Assembly (NCBI RefSeq): GCF_020880975.1
Contig: NZ_JAJIWP010000004.1
Location: forward strand, 124,001 to 188,000
Length of the DNA: 64,000 nucleotides
Direction: 5' to 3'
Source of the DNA: Mucilaginibacter sp. UR6-1
Lineage (GTDB): Bacteria; Bacteroidota; Bacteroidia; Sphingobacteriales; Sphingobacteriaceae
The position numbers were made by a program, and so were the translations under genes. The notes below the pieces were generated by a model. That model made no database searches, was not told the DNA's origin, and saw only the letters and a list, made by a program, of their open reading frames with translations. Numbering within the stretch: the stretch's first letter is position 1; every line of letters starts with the position of its first letter. Shown in pieces: positions 17,182 to 26,133 of the stretch.

Positions 17182-19086
17182 TTACTTTAAAGCTCCCTGT
17201 TTTATTTCTTCCACAATTGCCGGGTCAAGCAGCGTTGAGGTATCACCCAGATTGGATGTATCGCCCTCAGCTATTTTGCGCAAAATGCGGCGCATGATCT
17301 TACCTGACCTTGTTTTTGGCAATCCGCTCACAAACTGAATTTTATCGGGCTTGGCAATAGGGCCGATAATGCGCGATACAGTCATGATAATATCCTTACG
17401 GGTAAGCTCAGGATTTTCGTGCATATCAGGGCTCACCACGTAAGCATAAACACCCTGTCCTTTAATGTCATGCGGATAACCTACAACGGCTGACTCCACC
17501 ACGCTGCTGTGCATATTGATAGCGTTCTCTACCTCGGCGGTACCTATACGGTGGCCGGATACATTGAGCACATCATCAACCCTGCCGGTAATGCGGTAAT
17601 AACCATCCTCATCGCGCAGGCAGCCATCGCCGGTAAAGTACAGGTTATCGTATGTAGCAAAATAAGTGGTGCGGCAACGCTCGTGGTCGCCATAGGTGGT
17701 ACGCAGTATACCCGGCCAAGGGAATTTGATACACAGGTTACCGCTTACACCATTGCCTTCTATCTCCTGCCCGTTCTCGTCAACCAATACCGGCTGTATA
17801 CCCGGCAGTGGGAGGGTGGCGTAGCCCGGTTTGGTTGGTGTAACACCCGCAATTGGCGTTATCATTATGCCACCTGTTTCTGTTTGCCACCAGGTATCAA
17901 CTATCGGGCATTTATTGTGGCCTATGTTGTCATCAAGCCAGTGCCAGGCCTCCTCGTTAATAGGCTCACCTACCGAGCCCAGCTTTTTGAGCGTACTCAG
18001 ATCTTTATCCTTCACAAAATCGAGCCCGAAACTCATCAAAGAGCGGATGGCTGTTGGGGCGGTATATACAATATTGACCTTATGCTTCTCTACAATATCC
18101 CAAAGCCTGCCGGCATCAGGGTAGGTTGGCACGCCCTCAAACATCAGCGTAGTAGCGCCTTGCGATAGCGGACCATAAACTATATATGAGTGCCCCGTTA
18201 TCCAGCCGATATCAGCCGTACAAAAATACACCTCACCGGGGTTGTACTGAAACACGTTGGCAAACGTATAACCCGCGTAAACCATGTAACCACCGCAGGT
18301 ATGCACCACACCTTTAGGCTTGCCGGTTGAACCTGATGTATACAGGATGAACAGCATATCCTCGGCATCCATTTCTTCGGCCGGGCATTCCGGATTACCT
18401 TGTGTTTCCACTTTTTTAATCTCATCTTCCCACCATACGTCACGGCCTTTTATCATAGATACGGCGGTACGGCTGCGGGTAAGTACAATGGTACGCTTAA
18501 CAGACGGGCACTGCACCAGCGCATCGTCTATCACGTTTTTCATTTGTATATCTTTATTCCCGCGGTAAGCCCCGTCAGATGTGATCACGATGTTACAATC
18601 GGCATCCTTTATCCTGTCGGCAATGGATTGGGCTGAAAATCCGCCGAATACTACCGAATGTATACAGCCAATACGGGCACAGGCCAAAACGGCAATGGCC
18701 AGTTCAGGCACCATAGGCATATATATGCAAATACGGTCGCCTTTTTTGGCCCCATTATTTTTTAGCACATTGGCAAACTGGCAAACCTTATCGTGCAATT
18801 GTTTATAGGTAAGTATCCTGAAATCTTCGCCCGGGTCATTTGGTTCCCAAATAATGGCCGGGGTATCAGCGTTATGCTCCAAATGGCGGTCAAGGCAGTT
18901 CTCGGTAATGTTAAGTTTGGCCCCACTAAACCATTTAACATCCGGGTCCTTAAAGTTCCATTCCAGTACTTTATCCCATTTAGCTTTCCAGGTAAAATTC
19001 CCGGCAACATCAGCCCAAAATTGTTCAGGTTGTTCAACGCTTTGCTTGTACGCTTGTTCGTATTGCTCAAACGAAGTGATCTTCAT
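17182..19086 (-). CDS. acs: Acetate-CoA ligase (acetyl-CoA synthetase)
   Basis: A 634-residue cytoplasmic enzyme that activates acetate with ATP and CoA through acetyl-AMP. The adenylate-forming signature YTSGSTGKPKGV lies near residue 260, TWWQTETG is the A5 motif, YFTGDGCLRDEDG the A7/A8 region, and the C-terminal KTRSGKIMRR holds the catalytic and regulatory Lys. Length and N-terminal domain (EQFWADVAGNFTW) fit true Acs rather than a general acyl-CoA ligase. It is a single-gene unit, with a 201-base divergent gap to rpmB upstream. Confidence 0.96.
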   Translation of the reverse strand: MKITSFEQYEQAYKQSVEQPEQFWADVAGNFTWKAKWDKVLEWNFKDPDVKWFSGAKLNITENCLDRHLEHNADTPAIIWEPNDPGEDFRILTYKQLHDKVCQFANVLKNNGAKKGDRICIYMPMVPELAIAVLACARIGCIHSVVFGGFSAQSIADRIKDADCNIVITSDGAYRGNKDIQMKNVIDDALVQCPSVKRTIVLTRSRTAVSMIKGRDVWWEDEIKKVETQGNPECPAEEMDAEDMLFILYTSGSTGKPKGVVHTCGGYMVYAGYTFANVFQYNPGEVYFCTADIGWITGHSYIVYGPLSQGATTLMFEGVPTYPDAGRLWDIVEKHKVNIVYTAPTAIRSLMSFGLDFVKDKDLSTLKKLGSVGEPINEEAWHWLDDNIGHNKCPIVDTWWQTETGGIMITPIAGVTPTKPGYATLPLPGIQPVLVDENGQEIEGNGVSGNLCIKFPWPGILRTTYGDHERCRTTYFATYDNLYFTGDGCLRDEDGYYRITGRVDDVLNVSGHRIGTAEVENAINMHSSVVESAVVGYPHDIKGQGVYAYVVSPDMHENPELTRKDIIMTVSRIIGPIAKPDKIQFVSGLPKTRSGKIMRRILRKIAEGDTSNLGDTSTLLDPAIVEEIKQGALK

Positions 19087-19214
19087 TGATTTAAAAAGTT
19101 AAAATTGGTTATAAAATATTATCAGCCGTGGGGTTAACTAACTCGCCTAAAATACAGTTTTCAACATGCTTTTGTGTTGATAATAAAGATTTTTAAAAAT
19201 TTTCCACATCACTA

Positions 19215-19245
19215 TTGTCTGTTAGTCAAAAAATTCTGATATTTG
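19215..19245 (+). promoter_or_regulatory. Candidate promoter of the rpmB operon
   Basis: TTG (19215-19217) and GATATTTG (19238-19245) are 20 bases apart, one mismatch from the phylum consensus, 42 bases before the rpmB start. Confidence 0.45.
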
Positions 19246-19287
19246 CACTCCTCTTTAAAACAGAGGTTGTAATTAATACGAATTGTC

Positions 19288-19521
19288 ATGTCAAGAATTT
19301 GTGATTTAACAGGTAAAGGATATATGAACGGTAATAACGTTTCAAACTCGAACGTTAAAACCAAGCGTAAATTTTATCCTAACTTAAAACTTAAAAAGTT
19401 TTACATCCCTGAAGAAGATAAATGGATAACCTTAAAGGTATCTACTTCTGCTGTTAAAACCATCAGCAAAAATGGTATAACCGCTTGTATAAACAAGTTT
19501 GTTAAAAAAGGTTACATTTAA
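19288..19521 (+). CDS. rpmB: 50S ribosomal protein L28
   Basis: A 77-residue basic protein of the large ribosomal subunit. [11 protein letters not shown] at the N-terminus, [18 protein letters not shown] and the C-terminal ISKNGI are standard for bacterial L28. It is the first gene of rpmB-rpmG-DUF4295-ftsY. No zinc-binding CxxC pair is present; the single N-terminal Cys is normal for the Cys-minus form. Spacing to rpmG is 69 bases. Confidence 0.97.
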   Translation: MSRICDLTGKGYMNGNNVSNSNVKTKRKFYPNLKLKKFYIPEEDKWITLKVSTSAVKTISKNGITACINKFVKKGYI

Positions 19522-19590
19522 TAGATTGAACTGGTAAGTAAGCCTGCTGCATGTATTTGCCGCTGCTAAAAACCAAAATATAAAAATACC

Positions 19591-19773
19591 ATGGCTAAAA
19601 AAGGCAACAGAGTTCAGGTAATACTGGAGTGCACTGAGCACAAAGAAAGCGGCTTGCCAGGCATGTCTCGCTACATTACCACCAAGAACAAAAAAAATAC
19701 AACTGAAAGGCTTGAATTAAAAAAATTCAACCCTGTTCTGCGTAAAACAACAGTTCACAAAGAAATTAAGTAA
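19591..19773 (+). CDS. rpmG: 50S ribosomal protein L33
   Basis: A 60-residue basic protein of the large subunit. [41 protein letters not shown] and the basic end are typical. It keeps one Cys but lacks the two CxxC zinc pairs, so it is the zinc-independent form. It lies between L28 and the DUF4295 gene, the regular order in this phylum. Confidence 0.97.
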   Translation: MAKKGNRVQVILECTEHKESGLPGMSRYITTKNKKNTTERLELKKFNPVLRKTTVHKEIK

Positions 19774-19837
19774 TTAGCTTATTGTTTGATAAGGCTTTTT
19801 AGGCCACATTCATACATCAGCATAAAAATTTAAAGAG

Positions 19838-19999
19838 ATGGCAAAGAAAGTAGTTGCAACCCTTAAAACAGGTAAAGGCAAAGAATATTCTAAAGTGATC
19901 ACCGCGGTTAAATCACCAAAAACAGGTGCTTACACTTTTAAAGAACTTATCGTTCATAACGATCACGTTAAGGACGCTATCAGCGAAGCTAAAGCTTAA
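19838..19999 (+). CDS. DUF4295 family small basic protein
   Basis: A 53-residue gene read from ATG at 19838 to TAA at 19997-19999. The product starts MAKKVVATLKTGKGKEYSKV and ends SEAKA, and is basic. It matches the DUF4295 family, which I know as a short conserved gene next to rpmG and ftsY in Bacteroidota. It may be ribosome-associated (inference from place and charge). It lies 64 bases after rpmG and is followed by a terminator. Confidence 0.88.
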   Translation: MAKKVVATLKTGKGKEYSKVITAVKSPKTGAYTFKELIVHNDHVKDAISEAKA

Positions 20000-20029
20000 T
20001 TAGCTCCTTTCGTTCTGATAAGCTATTAG

Positions 20030-20063
20030 AAGCCGTCTTGTATATAACGAGAGGGCTTTTTTT
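20030..20063 (+). terminator. Terminator of the rpmB-rpmG-DUF4295 unit
   Basis: The stem AGCCGTCT/AGAGGGCT (one mismatch) is followed by a run of seven T. It suggests that ftsY is at least partly transcribed separately. Confidence 0.65.
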
Positions 20064-20100
20064 GTTGTGCCGGAGGCGGACTTGTAAACCATAGCATCGG

Positions 20101-20171
20101 TGTCATCCTGAGCTTGTCGAAGGATGTAGTAGGGAATAGTCCGCTAATGCTTGGTCAGACTCAGCATGACA
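20101..20171. repeat. Palindromic repeat, GTCATCCTGAGC family, copy 1
   Basis: The ends TGTCATCCTGAG and CTCAGCATGACA are inverted. It is preceded by ATAGCATCGG, which also precedes copy 2, so the two are a partial tandem duplication with a 109-base step. Confidence 0.75.
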
Positions 20172-20209
20172 TTCAGACAATAAATTAGCAGCAAAGGCAA
20201 TAGCATCGG

Positions 20210-20285
20210 TGTCATCCTGAGCTTGTCGAAGGATGTGTGTGATGGGAAAATAGTCTGCTAACGCTTCGACAGGCTCAGCATGACA
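20210..20285. repeat. Palindromic repeat, GTCATCCTGAGC family, copy 2
   Basis: Same ends as copy 1, with better-paired inner arms (GAGCTTGTCGAAGG and CGCTTCGACAGGCTC). Together with copy 1 it fills most of the 409-base gap between DUF4295 and ftsY; I see no gene there. Confidence 0.75.
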
Positions 20286-20408
20286 TACTCGAAAGTATAT
20301 AATATATGGCTGTAATGTAAAGATGTTTGCCGGTTTCGCATTTTTAGCTTTTAATCTGCACATTTACATATCTGCATATTTGCACATAATCAATATCTGC
20401 ACATAACT

Positions 20409-21374
20409 ATGGGTTTATTTGATTTCTTCAAGAAAAAAGAAAATACCGTACAGGAACAGGAAGCGCTTGACACCGGGCTCGAAAAAACCAAGGACAACTT
20501 TTTTTCCAAGATAACCAAGGCCATCGCCGGTAAATCAACCGTTGATGACGATGTACTTGATGACTTGGAAGAAGTGCTCGTTACATCAGACGTAGGTGTT
20601 AGTACAACCCTTAAAATTATTGACCGTATACAGGCACGTGTAGCGCGCGATAAATATGTAAGCACTTCTGAACTTAATACCCTGCTGCGCGATGAGATAC
20701 AACAACTGCTGGCCGAAAACAACAGTAACGATTTTGCCAGCTTTGAATACGGCAGCCATAAGCCTTATGTAATTATGGTGGTTGGCGTTAACGGCGTAGG
20801 CAAAACCACCACCATAGGCAAGCTTGCCCATAAGCTTAAACAGGCAGGCAACCAGGTAGTATTAGGCGCTGCGGATACCTTTCGTGCCGCCGCGGTTGAC
20901 CAAATTAAGCTTTGGGGTGAACGCGTTGGCGTAAAGGTAGTGGCACAGGCCATGGGGTCTGACCCGGCTTCGGTAGCTTATGATACCCTGCGTTCGGCAG
21001 TATCAAACGGCGACGATGTGGCTATAATTGATACCGCGGGCCGTTTACACAACAAGGTAGGCCTGATGAACGAGCTTACCAAGATCAAGAACGTGATGCA
21101 AAAGGTGGTTCCCGGTGCTCCGCACGAAATATTGCTGGTATTGGATGCCTCAACCGGCCAAAACGCCATTGAACAATGCAAGCAGTTTACCGAGGCTACG
21201 GCAGTAAACGCCTTAGCCCTCACCAAGCTCGATGGCACAGCCAAAGGCGGTGTGGTTATCGGTATATCCGACCAGTTCAAGATACCGGTTAAATACATAG
21301 GCGTAGGCGAAGGTGTTGACCACTTGCAACTGTTTGATCGTAAATCATTCGTTGACAGCTTATTTAAAAGCTAA
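20409..21374 (+). CDS. ftsY: Signal recognition particle receptor FtsY
   Basis: A 321-residue GTPase that docks SRP-ribosome complexes at the inner membrane. The short N-terminal acidic A-like stretch leads into the NG domain: G1 [14 protein letters not shown] near residue 125, [25 protein letters not shown] and the final [12 protein letters not shown]. It lacks the long acidic A-domain of E. coli, as usual in this phylum. Upstream lie two palindromes, downstream another; rimO follows after 111 bases on the same strand. Confidence 0.96.
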   Translation: MGLFDFFKKKENTVQEQEALDTGLEKTKDNFFSKITKAIAGKSTVDDDVLDDLEEVLVTSDVGVSTTLKIIDRIQARVARDKYVSTSELNTLLRDEIQQLLAENNSNDFASFEYGSHKPYVIMVVGVNGVGKTTTIGKLAHKLKQAGNQVVLGAADTFRAAAVDQIKLWGERVGVKVVAQAMGSDPASVAYDTLRSAVSNGDDVAIIDTAGRLHNKVGLMNELTKIKNVMQKVVPGAPHEILLVLDASTGQNAIEQCKQFTEATAVNALALTKLDGTAKGGVVIGISDQFKIPVKYIGVGEGVDHLQLFDRKSFVDSLFKS

Positions 21375-21386
21375 ATAATAATATAA

Positions 21387-21475
21387 CGTCATTGCGAGGA
21401 GGTACGACGAAGCAATCTCAGCCCCGCACTAAATGACAAGTAGTAAAAGAGATTGCTTCGTTCCTCGCAATGACG
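21387..21475. repeat. Palindromic repeat, GTCATTGCGAGG family
   Basis: The ends CGTCATTGCGAGG and CCTCGCAATGACG are inverted, with the inner arms GAAGCAATCTC and GAGATTGCTTC. It fills the ftsY-rimO gap. Confidence 0.85.
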
Positions 21476-21485
21476 GGTTGGAAAT

Positions 21486-22823
21486 ATGAAGACTAAGGAA
21501 ATTAACAGATCGATACCATCAATAAGTAAACCCCGTGTAAACGTAGTGACGCTGGGCTGCTCAAAAAACATCTACGATTCGGAGGTGCTAATGGGGCAGC
21601 TAAAAGGCAATGCTTTTGATGTGGTGCACGAGGCCGATAAGGTAAGCAGTAATGATATAGTGGTGATTAACACCTGCGGTTTTATTGATAATGCCAAGCA
21701 GGAATCAATCGACACGATATTACAATACAGCGAGCTGAAAGAGCAGGGCAAGGTGGGCAAGGTTATCGTTACCGGATGCTTGTCTGAACGTTATAAACCC
21801 GAGCTGCAAGCCGAGATACCTAATATTGATGCCTATTTTGGCACCAACGATCTGCAGGATGTATTGAGTACCATAGGGGCTAATTACCGCCATGAGCTGA
21901 TTGGCGAACGCTTGCTGACTACCCCTTCGCATTTCGCTTACTTTAAAATTGCAGAGGGCTGTAACCGTCCGTGCTCATTTTGCGCCATCCCGCTGATGCG
22001 TGGCAAGCACGTAACCAAACCGATGGAGGAGTTGGTTGCCGAAGCCCAAACATTAGTAAGAAATGGCACCAAGGAACTGATCCTGATCGCGCAGGATCTG
22101 ACCTATTATGGCCTTGACCTTTATGGCAAGCGCAACCTGGATGAATTGATCCGCCGCTTGTCTGACGTGAATGGTGTGGAGTGGATCAGGCTGCAATATG
22201 CTTACCCATCAGGCTTCCCGATGGAAGTGCTTGACGTAATGAACGAGCGTGAGAACGTTTGCAAGTACCTTGATATGCCATTGCAGCATATAACGGATAA
22301 CATGCTAAAATCAATGCGTCGTGGTATTACCAAACAAAAAACCATTGATTTGGTGAACGAGATACGCGACAGAGTGCCGAATATCGCTTTGCGTACCACC
22401 TTAATAACCGGCTATCCCGGTGAAACCGTGCAGGACTTTGAAGAAATGGCGCAATGGGTTGAAAATACCCGTTTTGACCGCCTGGGCTGCTTCACCTACT
22501 CGCACGAGGAAAAAACCCATGCCCATAGCCTGATCGATGATGTTCCTGATGAAGTAAAGCAGGAGCGCGCCGATGCCATTATGGAAATACAGCAGGGTAT
22601 CTCGTTTGAGAAGAATCAGGAAAAGATAGGCAATACCTACAAAGTACTTATAGACAAAAAAGATGGCGGCTACTTTGTTGGCCGTACCGAGTTTGATTCG
22701 CCCGAGGTAGATAACGAGGTATTGATAGATGCCAACGTTGATTACGCTACCGTAGGCGGCTTTGTTAACGTTAAAATTGACAATGCCGAAGACTTTGACC
22801 TTTATGGACAAATTGTAAAATAA
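21486..22823 (+). CDS. rimO: Ribosomal protein S12 methylthiotransferase
   Basis: A 445-residue radical-SAM enzyme that adds a methylthio group to an Asp of ribosomal protein S12. The N-terminal UPF0004 domain has TLGCSKN and NTCGFI, giving Cys ligands of the auxiliary cluster. The radical-SAM triad CNRPCSFC is near residue 159, and the C-terminal TRAM-like domain ends in DFDLYGQIV. ALRTTLITGYPGET separates RimO from the related MiaB by general pattern. It lies between ftsY and bshC on the same strand. Confidence 0.94.
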   Translation: MKTKEINRSIPSISKPRVNVVTLGCSKNIYDSEVLMGQLKGNAFDVVHEADKVSSNDIVVINTCGFIDNAKQESIDTILQYSELKEQGKVGKVIVTGCLSERYKPELQAEIPNIDAYFGTNDLQDVLSTIGANYRHELIGERLLTTPSHFAYFKIAEGCNRPCSFCAIPLMRGKHVTKPMEELVAEAQTLVRNGTKELILIAQDLTYYGLDLYGKRNLDELIRRLSDVNGVEWIRLQYAYPSGFPMEVLDVMNERENVCKYLDMPLQHITDNMLKSMRRGITKQKTIDLVNEIRDRVPNIALRTTLITGYPGETVQDFEEMAQWVENTRFDRLGCFTYSHEEKTHAHSLIDDVPDEVKQERADAIMEIQQGISFEKNQEKIGNTYKVLIDKKDGGYFVGRTEFDSPEVDNEVLIDANVDYATVGGFVNVKIDNAEDFDLYGQIVK

Positions 22824-22868
22824 ATTAAACGTTCGGTTCTTTTAACCTAATCAATTACTTTTGGGCTG

Positions 22869-24470
22869 ATGGATGCAAATTGTATCAGCTATAAGGATAC
22901 CGGTTTTTTTTCGCAAACGGTTATTGATTACGTGGACGATGCCCCGGCGCTTCGACCGTTTTATGGCTACCGCCCGGATATGGATGGCTTTGCACAATTG
23001 CTGGCCGCTAAGAATGTACTTGCCGACAGGCAGGTGCTGGTTGATGTACTTAACCAGCAGTACAATGCCATTACGCATATTGATGGCGAACTGACCAAAG
23101 CCCCGCTTGAACGTATAAAGGAACTTTTATCGGCAGATACCTATACCGTTACTACCGGCCATCAGCTTAATATATTTGCCGGCCCGCTTTACTTTATTTA
23201 TAAGATAGTAACGGCCATTAAGCTCACCCAGCAACTAAAAGCCAAATTTCCGGCTCATAACTTTGTGCCCGTTTACTGGATGGCCAGTGAAGACCATGAT
23301 TTTGCCGAGATAAACTATACCAACATAGGCGGCAAAAAGGTACACTGGTGGTATGAGGCATCGGGCGCTACCGGGCGTATTAACCCGGACAGTATGCGCC
23401 AGGCCCTTAACCAGTATAAAGGTGTACTGGGTTTAGAAAACCATGCCTTGCCCCTGGCACAGATAGTTGAAAAAGCCTACACCGGTTTTGATAAACTGGC
23501 CGATGCTACCCGTTACCTGGTGAACGCCTTGTTCGGGCAATATGGCTTAGTGGTTATTGATGCTGATGATATTGCCTTTAAAAAACAATTCGCGCCGATA
23601 ATTGAGCACGACATCATTGAGCAGAACAGCTTTAATAAGATAAGCGCCACCAACAGCGAGTTACAGAAATTGGGTGTAAGCATACAAGTTAACCCGCGCG
23701 AGATCAACTTTTTTTACCTGTTGGATGGCTTGCGCGAACGGATAGTTTTTGAAAATAGCAGTTATCAAATACTTAATACCGAAATACGGTTTACTGAGGA
23801 CGAACTAAAGGCCGAAATAGCGCTGCATCCTGAACGTTTTAGTCCGAATGTGGTGATGCGCACGCTTTACCAGGAATGCATTTTACCTAACATTGCCTAC
23901 ATTGGCGGTGGTGCCGAAGTGGTTTACTGGCTCGAATTAAAATCAAACTTTGAACATTACGGGGTTGATTTCCCGATACTGATACTGCGTAACTCCGGCC
24001 TTGTGATCTCTAAAAAAACATCGGCCAAAATTGAACAGATGGAGCTTTCGCCGGTAGATCTGTTTAAACCTGCCGACCTGATCAAGAACGACTGGGTGAA
24101 AAAACACAGCGACCATACCCTCTCCCTTAACGGGGAATGGCAGGAACTACAGGCTGTTTTTGACAAGATCAAACAACGCGCGCAAAAGATTGATCCTACT
24201 CTTGCCCCATCAACCGAGGCGGTAAGCTCAAGGCTTAAACACGCTATTGACAACCTGGAGAAAAAGCTGGTAAAAGCCGAAAGATCAAACTACCAAACCC
24301 GGCTGGAACAGATAGAGCAGATCAAGGCGGAGCTATTCCCTAAAAACAGCTTACAGGAGCGTGCCGAAAACTTCGGTTTATTCTACGTAAAGTGGGGTCA
24401 GCAGTTTATTGATGAGCTCATCAAACACTTTGAACCGCTTGATTTTAAGTTTACCGTGCTTTCCGAATAA
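22869..24470 (+). CDS. bshC: Putative cysteine ligase BshC of bacillithiol biosynthesis
   Basis: A 533-residue cytoplasmic protein. In the bacillithiol pathway BshC joins cysteine to glucosaminyl-malate. Family marks are TGHQLNIFAGPLYFIYKI near residue 100, YWMASEDHDFAEI near residue 138, and the C-terminal coiled-coil region (QIEQIKAELFP, GLFYVKWGQQFI). Many Bacteroidota carry bshA, bshB and bshC apart, and only bshC is present here. It starts 45 bases after rimO, probably in the same transcription unit. Confidence 0.92.
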   Translation: MDANCISYKDTGFFSQTVIDYVDDAPALRPFYGYRPDMDGFAQLLAAKNVLADRQVLVDVLNQQYNAITHIDGELTKAPLERIKELLSADTYTVTTGHQLNIFAGPLYFIYKIVTAIKLTQQLKAKFPAHNFVPVYWMASEDHDFAEINYTNIGGKKVHWWYEASGATGRINPDSMRQALNQYKGVLGLENHALPLAQIVEKAYTGFDKLADATRYLVNALFGQYGLVVIDADDIAFKKQFAPIIEHDIIEQNSFNKISATNSELQKLGVSIQVNPREINFFYLLDGLRERIVFENSSYQILNTEIRFTEDELKAEIALHPERFSPNVVMRTLYQECILPNIAYIGGGAEVVYWLELKSNFEHYGVDFPILILRNSGLVISKKTSAKIEQMELSPVDLFKPADLIKNDWVKKHSDHTLSLNGEWQELQAVFDKIKQRAQKIDPTLAPSTEAVSSRLKHAIDNLEKKLVKAERSNYQTRLEQIEQIKAELFPKNSLQERAENFGLFYVKWGQQFIDELIKHFEPLDFKFTVLSE

Positions 24471-24530
24471 CTACACCAACATTATTGATGTATATTTATA
24501 CTAAAATGTTAGATAAGTTTACAAACAAAA

Positions 24531-25007
24531 ATGAAGCGATACTTTTGGCTAAAAAAATTTGTTAAAGATGTAATTCTTTCAAGTGTATTTGAAACTATAA
24601 TATTTTTAGCCTTATATGTTTCCGTAGTTGCGGCAATCGTAAGATTTTGTGATAAAGACATAGAAACTACAACTTTAACAAGTGTTGGATTTGTGGTTTT
24701 TATTGCTGTATCAAACCTATGTTTTAGCTGGGTGCGAGCATTAGATACAACCAATGACACTATTAATAGTAAAAAAGTGATGGGGATTGCATTAGACTCA
24801 ATAATTGCTGCAATATTATTTTTAATAGGCTCAGGATCGAAATATTTTTTCTTATTAGCTTATAACGGTGCTCATAAAATTTCTATTCTTTATTATACCT
24901 ATTATGTTATATTTATAATATCACTTGCAAGTTCTTTTGTTATTGCAGCTTGGATAATTTATCGTTTATTTAAGGTTTATTTAATAATTAGATTTAATTT
25001 CCAATAA
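24531..25007 (+). CDS. AT-rich four-helix membrane protein, unknown
   Basis: A 158-residue protein with four clear hydrophobic helices (about residues 15-40, 48-68, 82-105 and 120-150) and basic ends, so an inner-membrane protein. No family recognised. Its DNA is markedly richer in A and T than bshC or the genes to its right, with frequent TTA and ATA codons, which suggests recent acquisition (inference). It sits 60 bases after bshC and converges on the flavoprotein gene with a 25-base gap. Confidence 0.65.
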   Translation: MKRYFWLKKFVKDVILSSVFETIIFLALYVSVVAAIVRFCDKDIETTTLTSVGFVVFIAVSNLCFSWVRALDTTNDTINSKKVMGIALDSIIAAILFLIGSGSKYFFLLAYNGAHKISILYYTYYVIFIISLASSFVIAAWIIYRLFKVYLIIRFNFQ

Positions 25008-25032
25008 TTGATACAGCTCGATCACGATAATT

Positions 25033-26130
25033 TCATTCAGCAAATGCAAACAAGCTATGCTGACTGGCCGTATGCAGATCGCGCCATACCTGGTTGATTT
25101 CAGTATCGGGGTTGGCGGCTATCAATCCGCAGTAAGGATATAACTCGTCTACTATATTCCGGGCAAGAGTAGCTAAGGTATGCGATGTTGTGCTTACTGC
25201 TTTCAACGCTACGGCACTGTCTGCTTTTTGGCTTACCGCCTGCCATGATGCATCAACCGACTGGTAAAAATCAACGCGGGATTGATTTAGCTTATCAATA
25301 CTATCATTCAGTAGCTGCTGAACCTTTTGCTGCTGCCCGGCATTATATCGGCCACGAAAGGGTTTATCAGCAAACAGCGTTTCGCACAGATCAGTAAAAT
25401 GTATGGCCATGCCGCTCATGTTGGCGGTAAGGGTGGCCTCGGCTAATTGCATAAAGGGATAGTAATACAACGTACCATCAACCTTAGCTGCCGAAGCATC
25501 TATTTTAAAACAACGGTTGGATGGTACAAACAAGTTATCCACCCGGTAAGCATCGCTGCCGGTACCCATCATGCCCACATATTTCCATGCCGATTGTATG
25601 GTAACATCCTCCCGGTTGAACACAAAGGGGAGTATCAGCGGCGAGCCGTCCCCATTCAAAACAGTTTCATCGCCTTGCTTTATTACGCAATTAGCGGTTA
25701 CATGTGTGGCGTGCTGAATACCGCTGGCATATTTCCATTCCCCATTGATAATATAGCCACCTTCCGTAATTGTTGCCGTACCACTTGGCGCGCCGCTACC
25801 TGCCAGGCAAAGTTGCGGATGAGCGAATATTCCCTTAGCGGCGTCCGGCTCAATAAAACCACCGAACCAACCCGCGCCGCTGCACAGGGTAACCACCCAA
25901 CCTAAACTACCATTGGCCCAGGCCAGGCTTTCCTCTAAACGTACCTGGTCAGGCAGGTTAAGTTCGAGGCCTGCATAAACAGCGGGAACCAAAAATTTGA
26001 ACCAGCCCTGCTCATGCACCAGCGCTAACTGATTAGGATGCAGTTTGCCGGTTTTCTCAGCTTCCGGAACATGGCGGCGTATAATACCAACCCATTCGGG
26101 TTTTAATAAGTTAGATGGATGCATAGGCAA
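25033..26130 (-). CDS. Acyl-CoA dehydrogenase-like flavoprotein in a TPP-riboswitch operon
   Basis: A 365-residue protein of the acyl-CoA dehydrogenase / class D flavin monooxygenase superfamily. An N-terminal helical domain (LKPEWVGIIRRHVPEAEKTG) leads to the beta-domain motifs GSGAPSGTATITEGGYIINGEWKYASGI and MMGTGSDAYRVDNLFVP, then a helical C-terminal domain. The usual catalytic Glu is not obvious, and the LFVP and C-terminal patterns resemble the HpaB/HsaA-type oxygenases as much as true dehydrogenases. It starts 3 bases after the pnuC stop, so the two are co-transcribed and probably served by the thiamine riboswitch. A role in thiamine or precursor salvage is inference; the substrate is unknown. 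Confidence 0.8.
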   Translation of the reverse strand: MPMHPSNLLKPEWVGIIRRHVPEAEKTGKLHPNQLALVHEQGWFKFLVPAVYAGLELNLPDQVRLEESLAWANGSLGWVVTLCSGAGWFGGFIEPDAAKGIFAHPQLCLAGSGAPSGTATITEGGYIINGEWKYASGIQHATHVTANCVIKQGDETVLNGDGSPLILPFVFNREDVTIQSAWKYVGMMGTGSDAYRVDNLFVPSNRCFKIDASAAKVDGTLYYYPFMQLAEATLTANMSGMAIHFTDLCETLFADKPFRGRYNAGQQQKVQQLLNDSIDKLNQSRVDFYQSVDASWQAVSQKADSAVALKAVSTTSHTLATLARNIVDELYPYCGLIAANPDTEINQVWRDLHTASQHSLFAFAE

Positions 26131-26133
26131 TGT

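Noticed and set aside
17509..18168. Long open frame of 219 codons opposite acs
   Set aside because: It lies wholly antisense to the strongly supported acs gene and has no recognisable domain.
21389..21571. Open frame of 60 codons on the minus strand before rimO
   Set aside because: It is mostly translated palindrome sequence and overlaps the rimO start.
25447..25905. Open frame of 152 codons opposite the flavoprotein gene
   Set aside because: Antisense to a clear superfamily member, with no signal peptide or domain.
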